This document shows, piece after piece, positions 17,972 to 27,186 of a stretch of DNA of 64,000 nt; the first letter of the stretch is position 1, and each line of letters starts with the position of its first letter. The position numbers were made by a program, and so were the translations under genes. Origin of the DNA: an uncultured Dialister sp. (GTDB lineage Bacteria; Bacillota; Negativicutes; Veillonellales; Dialisteraceae); the NCBI GenBank assembly GCA_900541485.1, contig UQJW01000001.1, forward strand, positions 1 through 64,000, given 5' to 3'. The notes below the pieces were generated by a model. It was not told where the DNA came from. It did not search any database and worked only from the letters and a program-made list of their open reading frames with translations.

Positions 17972-18979
17972 ATGAATTTTTCTGATTATGAGGGGGTTTA
18001 TGTAATTGCAATTCCTAAAGATGGTCAAATACAAAAGGTTACAGGTGAACTGATTGGCGAGGCAAGACGGCTTGCTTCAGAATTATCTTCGAAGGTTTCA
18101 GTTGTTTTAATAGGTGCAGGAATTGCAGATTTTGCTCCTGATTTAATTTCTCTGGGAGCGGATGTTGTTTACATCATTGAATCCGATGTTTTTTCTCATT
18201 ATGATGGTGCAGCTTATCAAAAAGCGTTAGGAGCATTTTTCAAAGATAAAAAAGCAAATATAGTTTTATTTGGTGCAGATCCCTACGGACGTGATTTGGC
18301 ACCACGGTTAGCAGCCGAATTGGTTTGTGGCGTTACGGCAGATGTCACGGAATTATCCGTGGAACCCGATGAGAAGCTGGTTGTGTGGTCCCGGCCTGCC
18401 ATGGGAGGAAATATTATGGCAGATATTATAAGCCCCAATTATCGTCCGCAAGTAGGAACCATACGGCCGGGAATTTTTCCATATCCGGAAAGAGACAGAA
18501 TGCGGAAGGGAGAAATTATTCATGTACCGTCTGTTGTGACAGAAGATGATTTAGGAACTGTTTTAAAAGCAATAATTCCGGCCGCTAGAGATGACAATCC
18601 GGTAGATGAAGCCGATATTATTGTAGCAGGCGGAAGAGGGATTCGATCGTTAAAAGATTGGAAACAGATTCATGAGCTGGCAGAACTTTTGGGAGCAGCT
18701 GTCGGGTGTAGCAGACCTGTTGCAGAAACCGGCTGGGAAAGCCATGCACATCAAATCGGGCAAACAGGAAAAGCAGTTTCACCAAAAATTTATTTTGCAC
18801 TTGGAATATCAGGAGCTATGCAGCATGTATGTGCAGTGAATGCAGATGTTTTGGTGGCAATTAATAAAGATCCTAAGGCACCGATTATGGATATTGCCGA
18901 TTATGCAGTTGCTGCTGACATAAAAGAATTTTTACCAATTTTTATTGAGAAAATCAAAGAAATAAAAAACCAAAAATAA
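17972..18979 (+). CDS. etfA: Electron transfer flavoprotein, alpha subunit
   Basis: A 335-residue partner of EtfB. The N-terminal domain is ETF-like (VLIGAGIADFAPDLISLGAD). The C-terminal FAD-binding domain carries the family signature SRPVAETGW, QIGQTGKAVSPK and FALGISGAMQH near 245-290, and ends with the NKDPKAPIMDIADY motif. RBS AGGAGG at 17961-17966 overlaps the etfB stop, so the two are coupled. No ferredoxin-type N-terminal domain is present. Confidence 0.96.
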   Translation: MNFSDYEGVYVIAIPKDGQIQKVTGELIGEARRLASELSSKVSVVLIGAGIADFAPDLISLGADVVYIIESDVFSHYDGAAYQKALGAFFKDKKANIVLFGADPYGRDLAPRLAAELVCGVTADVTELSVEPDEKLVVWSRPAMGGNIMADIISPNYRPQVGTIRPGIFPYPERDRMRKGEIIHVPSVVTEDDLGTVLKAIIPAARDDNPVDEADIIVAGGRGIRSLKDWKQIHELAELLGAAVGCSRPVAETGWESHAHQIGQTGKAVSPKIYFALGISGAMQHVCAVNADVLVAINKDPKAPIMDIADYAVAADIKEFLPIFIEKIKEIKNQK

Positions 18980-19024
18980 AACATATTTATAAAAAGAATA
19001 ATAATTTATATGGAGGTGGAATTT

Positions 19025-19897
19025 ATGTCAAAAGCAGCTATATATTACAATCACAATTTTTACTATGATTTTTCACAAATCCTAAGTGCAGATGACAGAG
19101 GAATCCAGTTTGGAGATGGCGCTTATGAATGGATTCGGGTTTATCAAGGCCATCCCTTTGCACTTTCCTATCATGTAGATCGCTTATATCGTTCAATGCG
19201 TTTATTGGGGATTCGACCGGTAACGGCACCTGATGAGTTCACCGAAATTGTGGAAGTGGTTATAGAAGAATCAGAAATAAAAGAGGGTTATGTAAAAATT
19301 ATAGTTACCCGTGGTACTGGTGATCATAATTTTACCATTCCTGCCAGGAATGAACTTAAACCCAATGTGCTTATTTATGCCAAGCCGATAAATCTTGAAA
19401 GTATTGAAAAAGTCCAGTCCGGAGTTACTTGTATTACTATGGAGGATGACAGAGGGCATCATAGTGATATTTTAAGTCTTAATCAATTAAATAATTTAAT
19501 GGCCAGGGCAGAAGCACAAAAAAAAGGAGCCTATGATGCGATTTTTATAAAGGAGGGCTATTTAACGGAAGCCTCTCATTCGAATGTATGTATTGTAAAA
19601 GCCGGTGTTATTTGGACACCTGCTACAAATGAGTATATGATTCGAGGGATTACCCGTTCACTTGTTCTTTCCAGAGTCGCACCTACGGCAGGTATTACAA
19701 CCATTGAGGAAACTGCAGATCCGGTAAAGCTGGATGATTTGATGAATGCAGAAGAAGTTTTTCTGACAAACTCGATTGACGGAATTATTCCTGTGTTAGG
19801 TATCGATGGGAAGACTATAGGAACAGGAAAAGTAGGGAATGTAACAAAGAAAATTCAAGAACACTATGCCCATCTGATGAGTGATGGTTTACCGTAA
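19025..19897 (+). CDS. Class IV aminotransferase homolog lacking the PLP lysine
   Basis: A 290-residue protein of the D-amino-acid/branched-chain aminotransferase fold (PLP-dependent class IV). It aligns well with D-alanine aminotransferase: DDRGIQFGDGAYE at 23-35, VTRGTGDH, and TEASHSN containing the conserved Glu. The Schiff-base lysine, expected in the DIKSLN motif, is Leu150 here (DILSLN, codon 19472-19474). Without it normal transamination should fail, so it may be inactive or have a different chemistry. The start is ATG 19025: an upstream ATG at 19010 overlaps the TGGAGGTGG ribosome binding site. It follows etfA by 45 bp. Confidence 0.85.
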   Translation: MSKAAIYYNHNFYYDFSQILSADDRGIQFGDGAYEWIRVYQGHPFALSYHVDRLYRSMRLLGIRPVTAPDEFTEIVEVVIEESEIKEGYVKIIVTRGTGDHNFTIPARNELKPNVLIYAKPINLESIEKVQSGVTCITMEDDRGHHSDILSLNQLNNLMARAEAQKKGAYDAIFIKEGYLTEASHSNVCIVKAGVIWTPATNEYMIRGITRSLVLSRVAPTAGITTIEETADPVKLDDLMNAEEVFLTNSIDGIIPVLGIDGKTIGTGKVGNVTKKIQEHYAHLMSDGLP

Positions 19898-19919
19898 TAA
19901 GCAAGTTGTTTTCAAAAGA

Positions 19920-19965
19920 CTGCAATACTAAAAGTTTATATGCTTTTGGTGTTGCAGCCTTTTAT
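19920..19965 (+). terminator. Terminator after the aminotransferase homolog
   Basis: A 15-bp stem with two G-U pairs (19920-19934 with 19943-19957) is followed by CCTTTTATTT. It is a good intrinsic terminator for the etfBA-aminotransferase transcript. Confidence 0.8.
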
Positions 19966-20057
19966 TTAGCGGTTAAAGAAAAATTGCTTTATGAAAATAT
20001 AAAAGTGGCATAAACAAATAACATATTTATACAAAAGAATTTAGGAGAGTTGATTGT

Positions 20058-20098
20058 CTGCTGATAAACGGATGATATGCATCGGCAGTTTTATTTTT
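20058..20098 (+). terminator. Second hairpin with T tract before ruvC
   Basis: CTGCTGAT (20058-20065) pairs with ATCGGCAG (20081-20088), followed by TTTTATTTTT. It is terminator-like and lies about 95 bp past the previous terminator, upstream of the ruvC promoter. The segment between the two holds no ORF and no convincing promoter. Confidence 0.5.
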
Positions 20099-20122
20099 AA
20101 ATTAAAAGTTATAAGAATCTCA

Positions 20123-20131
20123 TGGTATAAT
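20123..20131 (+). promoter_or_regulatory. Extended -10 of the ruvCAB run
   Basis: TGGTATAAT is a perfect extended -10, 28 bp before the ruvC start at 20160. Confidence 0.6.
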
Positions 20132-20159
20132 TGAAAATGATTTTATGTGGGAGAGTCAA

Positions 20160-20654
20160 ATGCGTGCATTAGGAATTGATCCGGGGATTGGTCGCTGTGG
20201 ATTTGGGGTTGTTGAAAAAAATCAGAATCACATTATACCTGTTGATTTTGGTGTTATTGAAACATCAAAGGAACAGGATTCTTTGGAGAGGCTGAATATT
20301 GTTTATGAAGGGGTGGCAGAGTTAATAGAAACGTACCGTCCTCAATTTATGGGAGTTGAATCTTTATACTTTAATACAAATATTACAACAGGAATATCAG
20401 TAGCTCAGGCCAGGGGTGTAATTCTCCTGGCAGGATACAGGCAGGGTCTGCCGGTAATAGACGTAACGCCTTTGCAGGTAAAACAGCAAATAGCAGGTTA
20501 CGGCAGAGCAAAAAAAATGCAAGTGATAGAAATGATTATGAAAATCATGAAAATTACTAAAAAAATTTCACCTGATGATGCTGCAGATGCTTTAGCAGTC
20601 GGATTAACAGCTATTTATTATATGGAACATGAAAAGATGTACAGGAGTCTGTAA
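20160..20654 (+). CDS. ruvC: Holliday junction resolvase RuvC
   Basis: A 164-residue dimeric endonuclease that cuts Holliday junctions made by RecA recombination and moved by RuvAB. The N-terminal strand MRALGIDPGIGRCGFG carries the first catalytic Asp (residue 7). The middle acidic residue is in GVESLYF and the C-terminal DDAADALAV gives the last two. The ATG at 20160 is chosen because it gives the canonical N-terminus and has a GGGAGAG site; an in-frame ATG 15 bp upstream precedes that site. Its stop overlaps the ruvA start (TAATG). Confidence 0.96.
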   Translation: MRALGIDPGIGRCGFGVVEKNQNHIIPVDFGVIETSKEQDSLERLNIVYEGVAELIETYRPQFMGVESLYFNTNITTGISVAQARGVILLAGYRQGLPVIDVTPLQVKQQIAGYGRAKKMQVIEMIMKIMKITKKISPDDAADALAVGLTAIYYMEHEKMYRSL

Positions 20655-21259
20655 TGATTGGATACATAAAGGGTACAGTGACAAGCTTCTTCAAGGATTA
20701 TTGTTTTTTAGAAGCAAACGGAATCGGATATCGGATTTTTATTTCAAATATTGATCGTGGACAAATTCATCTGGATGAAGAGGTGTGTTTGTTTACTCAC
20801 ATGGCAGTAAGGGAAGATGCTATATTACTTTATGGATTTTTGAAACAAGAAGAGTATGATTTGTTTTTAGTACTGATTTCTGTTTCCAAAGTGGGACCAA
20901 AGGTGGCAATGGGAATTCTGTCATCAATGACTACGGAAAAATTTATTCTTGCTATACGGAATAAAGATGTGTCGTCTCTTACAAAATTGCCGGGAATAGG
21001 TAAAAAAACAGCAGAACGCCTTATTGTTGAGTTAAAGGACAAAACGGAGGAGTTTGATTACATTGATACGAATTCGGGAGCCCCGGGATATTCAGCGGAA
21101 TCTGCTGATAACGGTATCATAGGAGAAGCAACGAAATTTTTGCAGACGTTAGGATATGATAGTTCAGAAATTTTGCCTGTACTCAAAGATATTGCGGGGA
21201 GCTATCACGATGTGGCAAGTTTGGTTAGTGGAGCACTTCGCAAATTCGGGGAAAGATAA
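20654..21259 (+). CDS. ruvA: Holliday junction helicase subunit RuvA
   Basis: A 201-residue protein that binds four-way junctions as tetramers and loads RuvB. The N-terminal OB fold starts MIGYIKGTV. Two helix-hairpin-helix motifs lie near 70-130 ([14 protein letters not shown] and [14 protein letters not shown]). The flexible linker is followed by the C-terminal RuvB-contacting domain ([15 protein letters not shown]). The 1-bp overlap with ruvC and the proximity of ruvB make a standard ruvCAB operon. Confidence 0.96.
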   Translation: MIGYIKGTVTSFFKDYCFLEANGIGYRIFISNIDRGQIHLDEEVCLFTHMAVREDAILLYGFLKQEEYDLFLVLISVSKVGPKVAMGILSSMTTEKFILAIRNKDVSSLTKLPGIGKKTAERLIVELKDKTEEFDYIDTNSGAPGYSAESADNGIIGEATKFLQTLGYDSSEILPVLKDIAGSYHDVASLVSGALRKFGER

Positions 21260-21300
21260 AATTATTTTTATGTAATATTGGGGTGACGGAAGGATTTTTC

Positions 21301-22392
21301 ATGAACAATAAATATATCAAAAGTCTTGGGAACGAAAATAATATAGATTTTTTGGGTACAGAAGGCCGTATCATGGCAAGGGAAGAGATGGGACATGATG
21401 AGTGGCAGCAAACAATCCGTCCCCAAAAATTGGAAGACTATATTGGACAGTCGTCGTTCAAAGATAATCTGAAAATTTATATAGAAGCAGCAAAATCCAG
21501 AAAAGAAGCACTTGATCACGTGCTCCTTTATGGACCGCCGGGGTTAGGAAAAACAACGATGGCTAAAATTATTGCCAACGAACTGGGTGTTCAATTTAAG
21601 GTGACCAGTGGTCCCGCCATCGGGCGCCCCGGAGATTTGGCAGCCATATTATCGACATTACAGGAACATGATGTTCTGTTTATTGACGAAATTCATCGGT
21701 TAAATAGAAATGTTGAAGAAATATTGTATCCTGCCATGGAAGATTTTTCTTTGGATATTGTTATGGGAAAAGGGGCAGGGGCAAATTCTATACGTATCGA
21801 GCTTCCGCCTTTTACACTTATAGGTGCGACAACAAGAGCGGGGGCTTTATCTGCTCCGCTCCGGGACAGGTTTGGAATTATTAATCACATGCAATTTTAT
21901 ACACCTGATGAACTACAGCATATAGTTACAAGAGCAGCAGGAATTCTTGAAATAGAAATTGAAGAGGCCGGGTCAAAAGAAATTGCAGCCAGGGCAAGGG
22001 GAACTCCTCGAATTGCCAACCGACTCTTAAAGCGTATACGGGATTTTGCCCAAGTTAAAGGGGGAGGTATTATTTCCGGGAACATTGCAAAAGAGTCCTT
22101 AGAAGCCCTTTTAGTCGATAAGATTGGCTTGGATTTGGTTGATAGAGAAGTTCTAAAAACGATTATTATCAAGTTCAATGGAGGTCCTGTAGGAATTGAT
22201 ACCATCGCAGCTTCTATCAGCGAAGAAAAAGCAACCATAGAAGATGTATGTGAACCGTATTTGATGCAAATTGGTTTCATATCACGTACGCCCAGGGGGA
22301 GAATAGCTACAAAGGCAGCTTATGAACATTTGGGGATAACGTGGGATGATCACCACACTCCGCCAGATCTTTTTGATACGGATAATGAATAG
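21301..22392 (+). CDS. ruvB: Holliday junction branch migration ATPase RuvB
   Basis: A 363-residue AAA+ motor. Walker [10 protein letters not shown] and Walker [12 protein letters not shown] are clear, as are the sensor 1 region LIGATTRAG and the arginine-finger area PLRDRFGI. The C-terminal winged helix follows ([10 protein letters not shown]). I prefer ATG 21301, with GGAAGG 7 bp upstream, over the in-frame GTG at 21283, which would lie before that site. The N-terminus is about 30 residues longer than in most RuvB proteins; an internal start is possible. Confidence 0.95.
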   Translation: MNNKYIKSLGNENNIDFLGTEGRIMAREEMGHDEWQQTIRPQKLEDYIGQSSFKDNLKIYIEAAKSRKEALDHVLLYGPPGLGKTTMAKIIANELGVQFKVTSGPAIGRPGDLAAILSTLQEHDVLFIDEIHRLNRNVEEILYPAMEDFSLDIVMGKGAGANSIRIELPPFTLIGATTRAGALSAPLRDRFGIINHMQFYTPDELQHIVTRAAGILEIEIEEAGSKEIAARARGTPRIANRLLKRIRDFAQVKGGGIISGNIAKESLEALLVDKIGLDLVDREVLKTIIIKFNGGPVGIDTIAASISEEKATIEDVCEPYLMQIGFISRTPRGRIATKAAYEHLGITWDDHHTPPDLFDTDNE

Positions 22393-22429
22393 GAATCGAT
22401 ATCAAGACATAAAAAGAGGTTTTGCAGAT

Positions 22430-23824
22430 ATGAAGAAATATTTTATGTATGGAGTTTTAGGATTTGTTTTTTCTGCTGTTTTTCAAACAACATGCATATA
22501 TGGACAAAATATAGAAATACAGCAAAAGGAATATATAGAAAAAGGACGTCCATTAAATAAAATAAATTTAAAAGACACCGGGCGGGATAAGACGAGCCGG
22601 GAAAGTCAAAACCCCGTAAAAAAACAAAAAAGAGTTGTATATATTAACCTGAATAAAACCGGTGAAAAAAATATAAATAAGGTGAAGAATTCAACTGAGG
22701 CACCCCTACATAAAGAAGCAGTTAAAGAAAATAACGGACCGAATATAGAAATTGGGATCCTTTCCGGTTGTAAACAAGTACAAATTACAGGGTTACAAAA
22801 TTTTTATATAAGCGGGGCGGGTAAGGAGAAAAACGTATATCAGAAGGGTAACAAAGTTATTTTAGAGCAATCGGGAAACAAGATAATTGCCAATGGAAAA
22901 AAATTTGACGGACCGGTCTATTTTTCGACAGATAATGATAAATCTTCTTTTGCTGTCAAAGGAAATCAGTATAGGGGAAAAATGAAAGTTATTCCCTCTA
23001 AATGGAGTTCCGGCCTGACTGTAGTCAATGTGATACCTATAGAATTATATTTAAGAGGCGTCGTACCCAGCGAAGTTATTCCTTCTTGGGAAATAGATGT
23101 TGTCAAAGCTCAGGCAGTAGCAGCCCGGACATATGCGGTTTTTCATAAAAATCAATATCGTTCTGCCGGATATGACTTAACAGACGATACACGTTCTCAG
23201 GTTTATAAAGGGGCCGCTGCGGAAACAGAAGTTACAAATAAAGCCATAAAATCAACATCCGGAGAAATCATCACTTATGGGGGGAAAGCAATTGATGCAC
23301 TCTTCCACGCAAACGGGGGAGGGCACACTGAAGATAGCGAAAATGTATGGGGATCATACGTTCCTTATTTACGGGGCGTGAAGGAGGAGGAAAGTCGGGT
23401 TTTAAGTAAGGCCTGGGTCAAAGCCGTACCGATAAAGGAGTTTTACGGCTCTGTGGCTAAATCAGGTTATCATGTTGGTAAAATAAAAGAACTGATATTG
23501 TCTCGCTTGAAAATAGGAAATAAAACATCCCGCGACCGTGGAATATCAGGTCGTGTAAAGTTTTTGGAAGTCAACGGGCAGTATGGGAAAAAACAAATAC
23601 CGGGAGAAACCCTGCAAAGCATATTTGGACTACAAAGCACTTTGTTTGATATTTCTATAAAAGGTAAAGATATAATTTTCACCGGATATGGGTGGGGACA
23701 CGGATTAGGCTTATCACAGTGGGGCGCAAAGGCTATGGCAGAAAAATATGGGAACGGAAAGGATTATTATAAAAAAATTTTGACACATTATTTCTCGGGA
23801 ACTAAAATAGAAAAGATTTATTAA
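22430..23824 (+). CDS. SpoIID/LytB-family secreted lytic transglycosylase
   Basis: A 464-residue exported protein. A signal peptide covers about 1-25 (KKYFMYGVLGFVFSAVF). A Lys/Asn-rich low-complexity stretch follows to about 105, then the SpoIID domain with RGVVPSEVIPSWEIDVVKAQ, containing the expected catalytic Glu, and AVAARTYAVFH. The C-terminal GYGWGHGLGLSQWGA motif is typical. SpoIID-type enzymes cleave denuded glycan strands; in non-sporulating Negativicutes they probably act in cell wall turnover or division. ATG 22430 gives a proper signal peptide; an ATG at 22387 overlaps the ruvB stop and would add 14 residues. Confidence 0.88.
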   Translation: MKKYFMYGVLGFVFSAVFQTTCIYGQNIEIQQKEYIEKGRPLNKINLKDTGRDKTSRESQNPVKKQKRVVYINLNKTGEKNINKVKNSTEAPLHKEAVKENNGPNIEIGILSGCKQVQITGLQNFYISGAGKEKNVYQKGNKVILEQSGNKIIANGKKFDGPVYFSTDNDKSSFAVKGNQYRGKMKVIPSKWSSGLTVVNVIPIELYLRGVVPSEVIPSWEIDVVKAQAVAARTYAVFHKNQYRSAGYDLTDDTRSQVYKGAAAETEVTNKAIKSTSGEIITYGGKAIDALFHANGGGHTEDSENVWGSYVPYLRGVKEEESRVLSKAWVKAVPIKEFYGSVAKSGYHVGKIKELILSRLKIGNKTSRDRGISGRVKFLEVNGQYGKKQIPGETLQSIFGLQSTLFDISIKGKDIIFTGYGWGHGLGLSQWGAKAMAEKYGNGKDYYKKILTHYFSGTKIEKIY

Positions 23825-23852
23825 TGAGACTGGGATAATTGGGAGAATATAG

Positions 23853-24872
23853 ATGAAACTAAATGAATTTAATTATGATTTGCCGAAAGAATTAATTGCA
23901 CAGGAACCGGCAGAACCGAGAGATTCCTGCCGCCTTCTCGTGTTGGATAAAGTGTCGGGAGAATGGTCACATCAACACTTTCGTGATATATTAAGCGAAA
24001 TTCACGAAGGGGATGTTTTCGTTTTTAATAATACAAAAGTAATTCCTGCACGCCTGTATGGAAAGAAAAAAGATACCGGCGGTAAAATAGAGGTCTTACT
24101 TCTTACGCCTAAAGGGAATGATGTTTGGGAAATCCTTGTAAACCCGGGACGAAAAGCACTTCCAGGACAAGAAATTCAATTTTCCGATTACTTTTCTTGT
24201 ACAATCATAGAGAAGACTGAATTTGGCGGTCGTTTAGCCCAATTTCATTATGAAGGGGATTTTGATGATTGGTTGAACCAAATTGGAGAAATGCCAACTC
24301 CTCCTTATATTCATAAAAAGTTAGCGGATAAAGATGAATATCAGACGGTATATGCAAAATTTAAAGGCTCTGCCGCAGCTCCGACAGCGGGGCTTCATTT
24401 TACTCCCGAACTGATGGAAGAAATGAAAAAGAAAGGGGCAGAGTTACTTTTCGTAACATTGCACGTAGGTATAGGGACATTCAGACCAGTTGAGGAAGAA
24501 AACATTGAAGATCATGAAATGCATCGGGAATGGTATACCGTTGATGAAGACACTGCAAAGCGTATAAATACGGCAAAAAAAGAAGGACGCCGTATTATTG
24601 CTGTGGGAACAACCTCTGTAAGGACTTTAGAATCGGCAGGGCAGTCCGGAGAAGTTATACCCGGAAATCATTGGACTAACTTATATATCTATCCCGGTTA
24701 TCAATGGCGGGTGGTGGACGCTATAATCACCAATTTTCATTTGCCCGAATCTACGTTAATCATGATGATGGCCTCTTTTGCAGGGAAGGAACACATCCTT
24801 TCTGCTTATAAAGAAGCAGTTAAAGAAAAATACAGGTTTTTCTCTTTTGGAGATGCGATGTTTCTTAGATAA
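23853..24872 (+). CDS. queA: tRNA preQ1(34) S-adenosylmethionine ribosyltransferase-isomerase
   Basis: A 339-residue enzyme that transfers the ribosyl part of SAM to preQ1 in tRNA, giving epoxyqueuosine. The sequence is typical throughout: FNYDLPKELIAQEP at the start, NNTKVIPARLYG, the central PTPPYIHKKL and the strongly conserved GSAAAPTAGLHFT and LHVGIGTFRPV motifs, ending in NFHLPESTLIMM. It is followed by tgt after 9 bp, the classical queuosine pair. Confidence 0.97.
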   Translation: MKLNEFNYDLPKELIAQEPAEPRDSCRLLVLDKVSGEWSHQHFRDILSEIHEGDVFVFNNTKVIPARLYGKKKDTGGKIEVLLLTPKGNDVWEILVNPGRKALPGQEIQFSDYFSCTIIEKTEFGGRLAQFHYEGDFDDWLNQIGEMPTPPYIHKKLADKDEYQTVYAKFKGSAAAPTAGLHFTPELMEEMKKKGAELLFVTLHVGIGTFRPVEEENIEDHEMHREWYTVDEDTAKRINTAKKEGRRIIAVGTTSVRTLESAGQSGEVIPGNHWTNLYIYPGYQWRVVDAIITNFHLPESTLIMMMASFAGKEHILSAYKEAVKEKYRFFSFGDAMFLR

Positions 24873-25991
<1,119 letters not shown>

Positions 25992-26053
25992 AAAGGACTG
26001 GTTGGACATGGAAATAAAATGTAGAAATCCGTACAGACAATCTGCCTTTGCTG

Positions 26054-26062
26054 TGGTAAAAT
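26054..26062 (+). promoter_or_regulatory. Extended -10 before yajC
   Basis: TGGTAAAAT stands 29 bp before the yajC start, in the 100-bp gap after tgt. It suggests that yajC-5FCL-secDF has its own promoter. Confidence 0.4.
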
Positions 26063-26091
26063 AAAAAATATAGTGCTTGGAGGTGAATGAA

Positions 26092-26598
26092 ATGGATAAT
26101 ATAGTTGATATTTTAGGAATGTTTTGGCCATTTTTGATACTGATAGGGATTTTTTATTTTTTTATGTACCGGCCGCAGAAAAAAATGCAATTGGAGCGTG
26201 GTCGTTTTCTTCTTTCTTTGAAAAAAGGTGATCATGTAGTAACCTCAGGTGGAATTCATGGTACGATTAAGGTATTGCGTGACAAATACGTAGAGTTAGA
26301 AGTGGCACCGAAAGTAATTATTAAGGTGGAAAAAACAGGAATTCACCACGGAGAGGTATCCCTGATTGATGCAGAAGCTGCTAAAAATGCAGGTGCAGCT
26401 GCCATCGGTGCGGCAGATATGAATTCTGAAGAAGCAGCATTAAAAAATAAAAAGGTTAAACAGGATACTGGTACTGAAACAGAAGTTGTAGAAGAAATTG
26501 TTGAAGTTGAGGATCCTAAGGAAGCTGGTACTGAAATCGTAGAAGAAGTCGTTGAAGTGGATGAAAATGGAAAAGTGATTCACGAGGAAAAGATATGA
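26092..26598 (+). CDS. yajC: Preprotein translocase accessory protein YajC, extended
   Basis: A 168-residue member of the YajC family, which associates with SecDF in the inner membrane. One membrane helix near 9-26 (FWPFLILIGIFYFFMYRPQ) is followed by the conserved RPQKK and GDHVVTSGGIHGTI motifs. Typical YajC ends near 90-110 residues. Here a tail of about 70 residues is added: Ala-rich, then two acidic Val/Glu repeats (EVVEEIVEVED and EIVEEVVEVDE). The ATG at 26092 is chosen behind GGAGGTGA; the ATG at 26077 precedes that site. Its stop overlaps the next gene by 4 bp. Confidence 0.93.
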   Translation: MDNIVDILGMFWPFLILIGIFYFFMYRPQKKMQLERGRFLLSLKKGDHVVTSGGIHGTIKVLRDKYVELEVAPKVIIKVEKTGIHHGEVSLIDAEAAKNAGAAAIGAADMNSEEAALKNKKVKQDTGTETEVVEEIVEVEDPKEAGTEIVEEVVEVDENGKVIHEEKI

Positions 26599-27173
26599 TA
26601 GAAGAAAGTTCTGCTCTTCAAAAGAGGAAGCAGGAACTGCGTACAAAGATGCTCGCCATGAGGCGGGCTCTTTCTACTGAAATTATTGAAGATTGGTCAG
26701 CAAGTTTGGTAAAACAAATTATTTCCTTACAAGAATATAAATCTGCCAGACGTATTATGGCTTTTCTTGCGATGAAAGGCGAAGCGAATCTGGATTGGTT
26801 TATTCGATATGCACTTCAAGAAGGGAAAGAAATTTATATTCCCGTTTGTAAGCAGAACAGACAAATGGAGGCAGGCTGGCTGACAGATATGAACCATTTT
26901 CAAAAAGGTCCTATGGGATTAAGAAACTTGCCTGATGGCTATAGTGTATTATGCCCGGAAGAATTAGATTTAGTATTAATTCCGGCGGTTGCCTGCAGTC
27001 CCGATTATAAACGTTTAGGGATGGGAGCCGGATATTACGATAGATTTTTAAATAGGATATCTCATGAAAAAAGGGTGGCTGTAATTTGGGACTTTCAGAT
27101 GACAGATTTAATTCCGGTAGAGCCACATGATGAGAAAGTAGCAAAGATAGTAACAGAAAAACGTATTATCTAA
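26595..27173 (+). CDS. 5-formyltetrahydrofolate cyclo-ligase family protein
   Basis: A 192-residue enzyme that uses ATP to turn 5-formyl-THF into 5,10-methenyl-THF, recycling a folate storage or by-product. The N-terminal Lys/Arg-rich helix (LQKRKQELRTKMLAMR) and the C-terminal motif GMGAGYYDRFL with the ATP-binding residues are conserved. It overlaps yajC by 4 bp and precedes secD by 13 bp, so it is translated within the sec operon although its role is unrelated. Confidence 0.92.
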   Translation: MIEESSALQKRKQELRTKMLAMRRALSTEIIEDWSASLVKQIISLQEYKSARRIMAFLAMKGEANLDWFIRYALQEGKEIYIPVCKQNRQMEAGWLTDMNHFQKGPMGLRNLPDGYSVLCPEELDLVLIPAVACSPDYKRLGMGAGYYDRFLNRISHEKRVAVIWDFQMTDLIPVEPHDEKVAKIVTEKRII

Positions 27174-27186
27174 AGGGGATGAAATC

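Noticed and set aside
19010..19024. Upstream start codon for the class IV aminotransferase homolog
   Set aside because: The ATG at 19010 overlaps the TGGAGGTGG ribosome binding site that serves the ATG at 19025.
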